From Acidimicrobiaceae bacterium (lineage in GTDB: Bacteria; Actinomycetota; Acidimicrobiia; Acidimicrobiales; MedAcidi-G1), in assembly GCA_002714485.1 (NCBI GenBank), contig PAXM01000041.1:19153-25685 (forward strand): a DNA stretch of 6,533 nt, in the 5' to 3' direction. The position numbers and the translations under genes were made by a program. Under the pieces are notes generated by a model that had not been told where the DNA came from, did no database searches, and worked only from the letters and a program-made list of their open reading frames with translations. This document shows, in pieces, positions 5,921 through 6,533 of the stretch; within the stretch, counting starts at the first letter, position 1; the number at the start of each line of letters is the position of its first letter.

Positions 5921-6533
5921 ATGACCCTTCGCATCAACCGGGTGGTGACCAGCGGCATCTTCTCACTGGACGGTGAGGACTTCGAGGTAGACAACAACAT
6001 TTGGCTGGTCGGCGACGACCACGAGGTGGTGGTGATCGATGCCGCCCATGACCATCGACCTATCGTTGATGCCGTCGGGGGTCGGAGGGTTCGTGGGGTC
6101 CTGTGCACCCATGGCCACAACGATCACATCAACGCCGCGGTGGAGCTGGCCGACGCGGTCGACGCCCCAATCTGGTTGCACCCTGACGATGGGATGCTGT
6201 GGGACGTCGTGAACCCCGATCGTCGGATCGACGACCCCCTTCGGGACGGCCTGACAGTCCCGTTGGGCGGTGACGACCTCACGATCCTGCACACGCCGGG
6301 CCATTCACCGGGTGGATGCTGCGTTCATGTGCCCACCCTGGGCGCGGTGTTCTCGGGGGACACACTGTTCAACGGTGGGCCGGGGGCCACCGGCCGGTCG
6401 TTCTCGGATCGCGCGCTCCTCGTCGAGAGCATCCGCTCACGGTTGTTTGTGTTGGATCGCGAGACCACCGTTCACACCGGGCATGGCGATTCCACATCGA
6501 TTGGCGTCGAGGCCGATCGCCTAGATGACGACT
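5921..6533 (+). CDS. Metallo-beta-lactamase-fold hydrolase (Rv2260-like), 3' end cut by the window
   Basis: The frame is open from ATG 5921 to the window edge: 204 codons, with no stop reached. The signature THGHNDH gives His64, His66, Asp68 and His69. Further metal ligands are His128 (HTPGHSPGG), Asp147 (FSGDTLF) and His188 (HTGHGD), so all positions for a dinuclear zinc or iron site of the glyoxalase II type are present. The mycobacterial counterpart is about 210 residues, so probably only a few C-terminal residues are missing. The gene begins 7 bases after the mscR stop without a clear Shine-Dalgarno, suggesting translational coupling. By family it should hydrolyse a thioester or related bond. 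Given its partner, S-formylmycothiol is an attractive substrate (inference). It has no signal peptide and is expected to be cytoplasmic. Confident as to fold and neighbourhood; the substrate is unproven. Confidence 0.9.
   Translation, partial: MTLRINRVVTSGIFSLDGEDFEVDNNIWLVGDDHEVVVIDAAHDHRPIVDAVGGRRVRGVLCTHGHNDHINAAVELADAVDAPIWLHPDDGMLWDVVNPDRRIDDPLRDGLTVPLGGDDLTILHTPGHSPGGCCVHVPTLGAVFSGDTLFNGGPGATGRSFSDRALLVESIRSRLFVLDRETTVHTGHGDSTSIGVEADRLDDD

Noticed and set aside
1..6533. Mobile element, defence system, CRISPR or biosynthetic cluster
   Set aside because: No transposase, integrase, repeat array, nuclease or synthase motifs were found on either strand, and all clear genes are housekeeping, detoxification or common enzyme families.

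Overview
This 6.5 kb window is chromosomal DNA from a high-GC Gram-positive bacterium of the phylum Actinomycetota. Three things point there: S-nitrosomycothiol reductase (mycothiol is essentially an actinobacterial thiol), a thrS–HIT gene pair like the one known in mycobacteria, and GTG/TTG starts with GC-rich third codon positions. The lineage cannot be fixed further from sequence reading alone. An early-branching, poorly cultured class such as Acidimicrobiia would be compatible, but that is only a guess. I see no transposase, integrase, phage gene, tRNA, rRNA or CRISPR array.

Left part (1–3236, all + strand): the 3' two thirds of threonyl-tRNA synthetase, running in from upstream; 5 bases later a HIT-domain protein of the Ap4A phosphorylase type; 30 bases later a secreted or lipid-anchored alpha/beta hydrolase of the tripeptidyl-aminopeptidase (TAP) family. 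The tight spacing suggests one transcript. The first two genes have a plausible biochemical link, because aminoacyl-tRNA synthetases make diadenosine polyphosphates and HIT phosphorylases remove them.

Middle (3237–4744): a convergent gap of about 210 bases with a long GC-rich hairpin (likely terminator region) and a doubtful 47-codon ORF. Then comes an extended short-chain dehydrogenase/epimerase on the minus strand. It is divergent, across a 49-base gap with overlapping candidate -10 boxes, from a 66-residue protein with two membrane segments.

Right part (4745–6533, + strand): mscR, a zinc- and NAD-dependent mycothiol-linked formaldehyde dehydrogenase / S-nitrosomycothiol reductase. Seven bases later follows a metallo-beta-lactamase-fold hydrolase that runs off the right edge. 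The same pair exists in mycobacteria (Rv2259–Rv2260). It reads as a two-gene module for clearing formaldehyde and nitrosative stress, with the hydrolase a candidate for opening the S-formylmycothiol thioester.

The content is mostly housekeeping and detoxification. I found no convincing undescribed multi-gene system. The best leads are the mscR-linked hydrolase, the thrS–HIT coupling with a possible CTG start, the convergent hairpin, and the small membrane protein.
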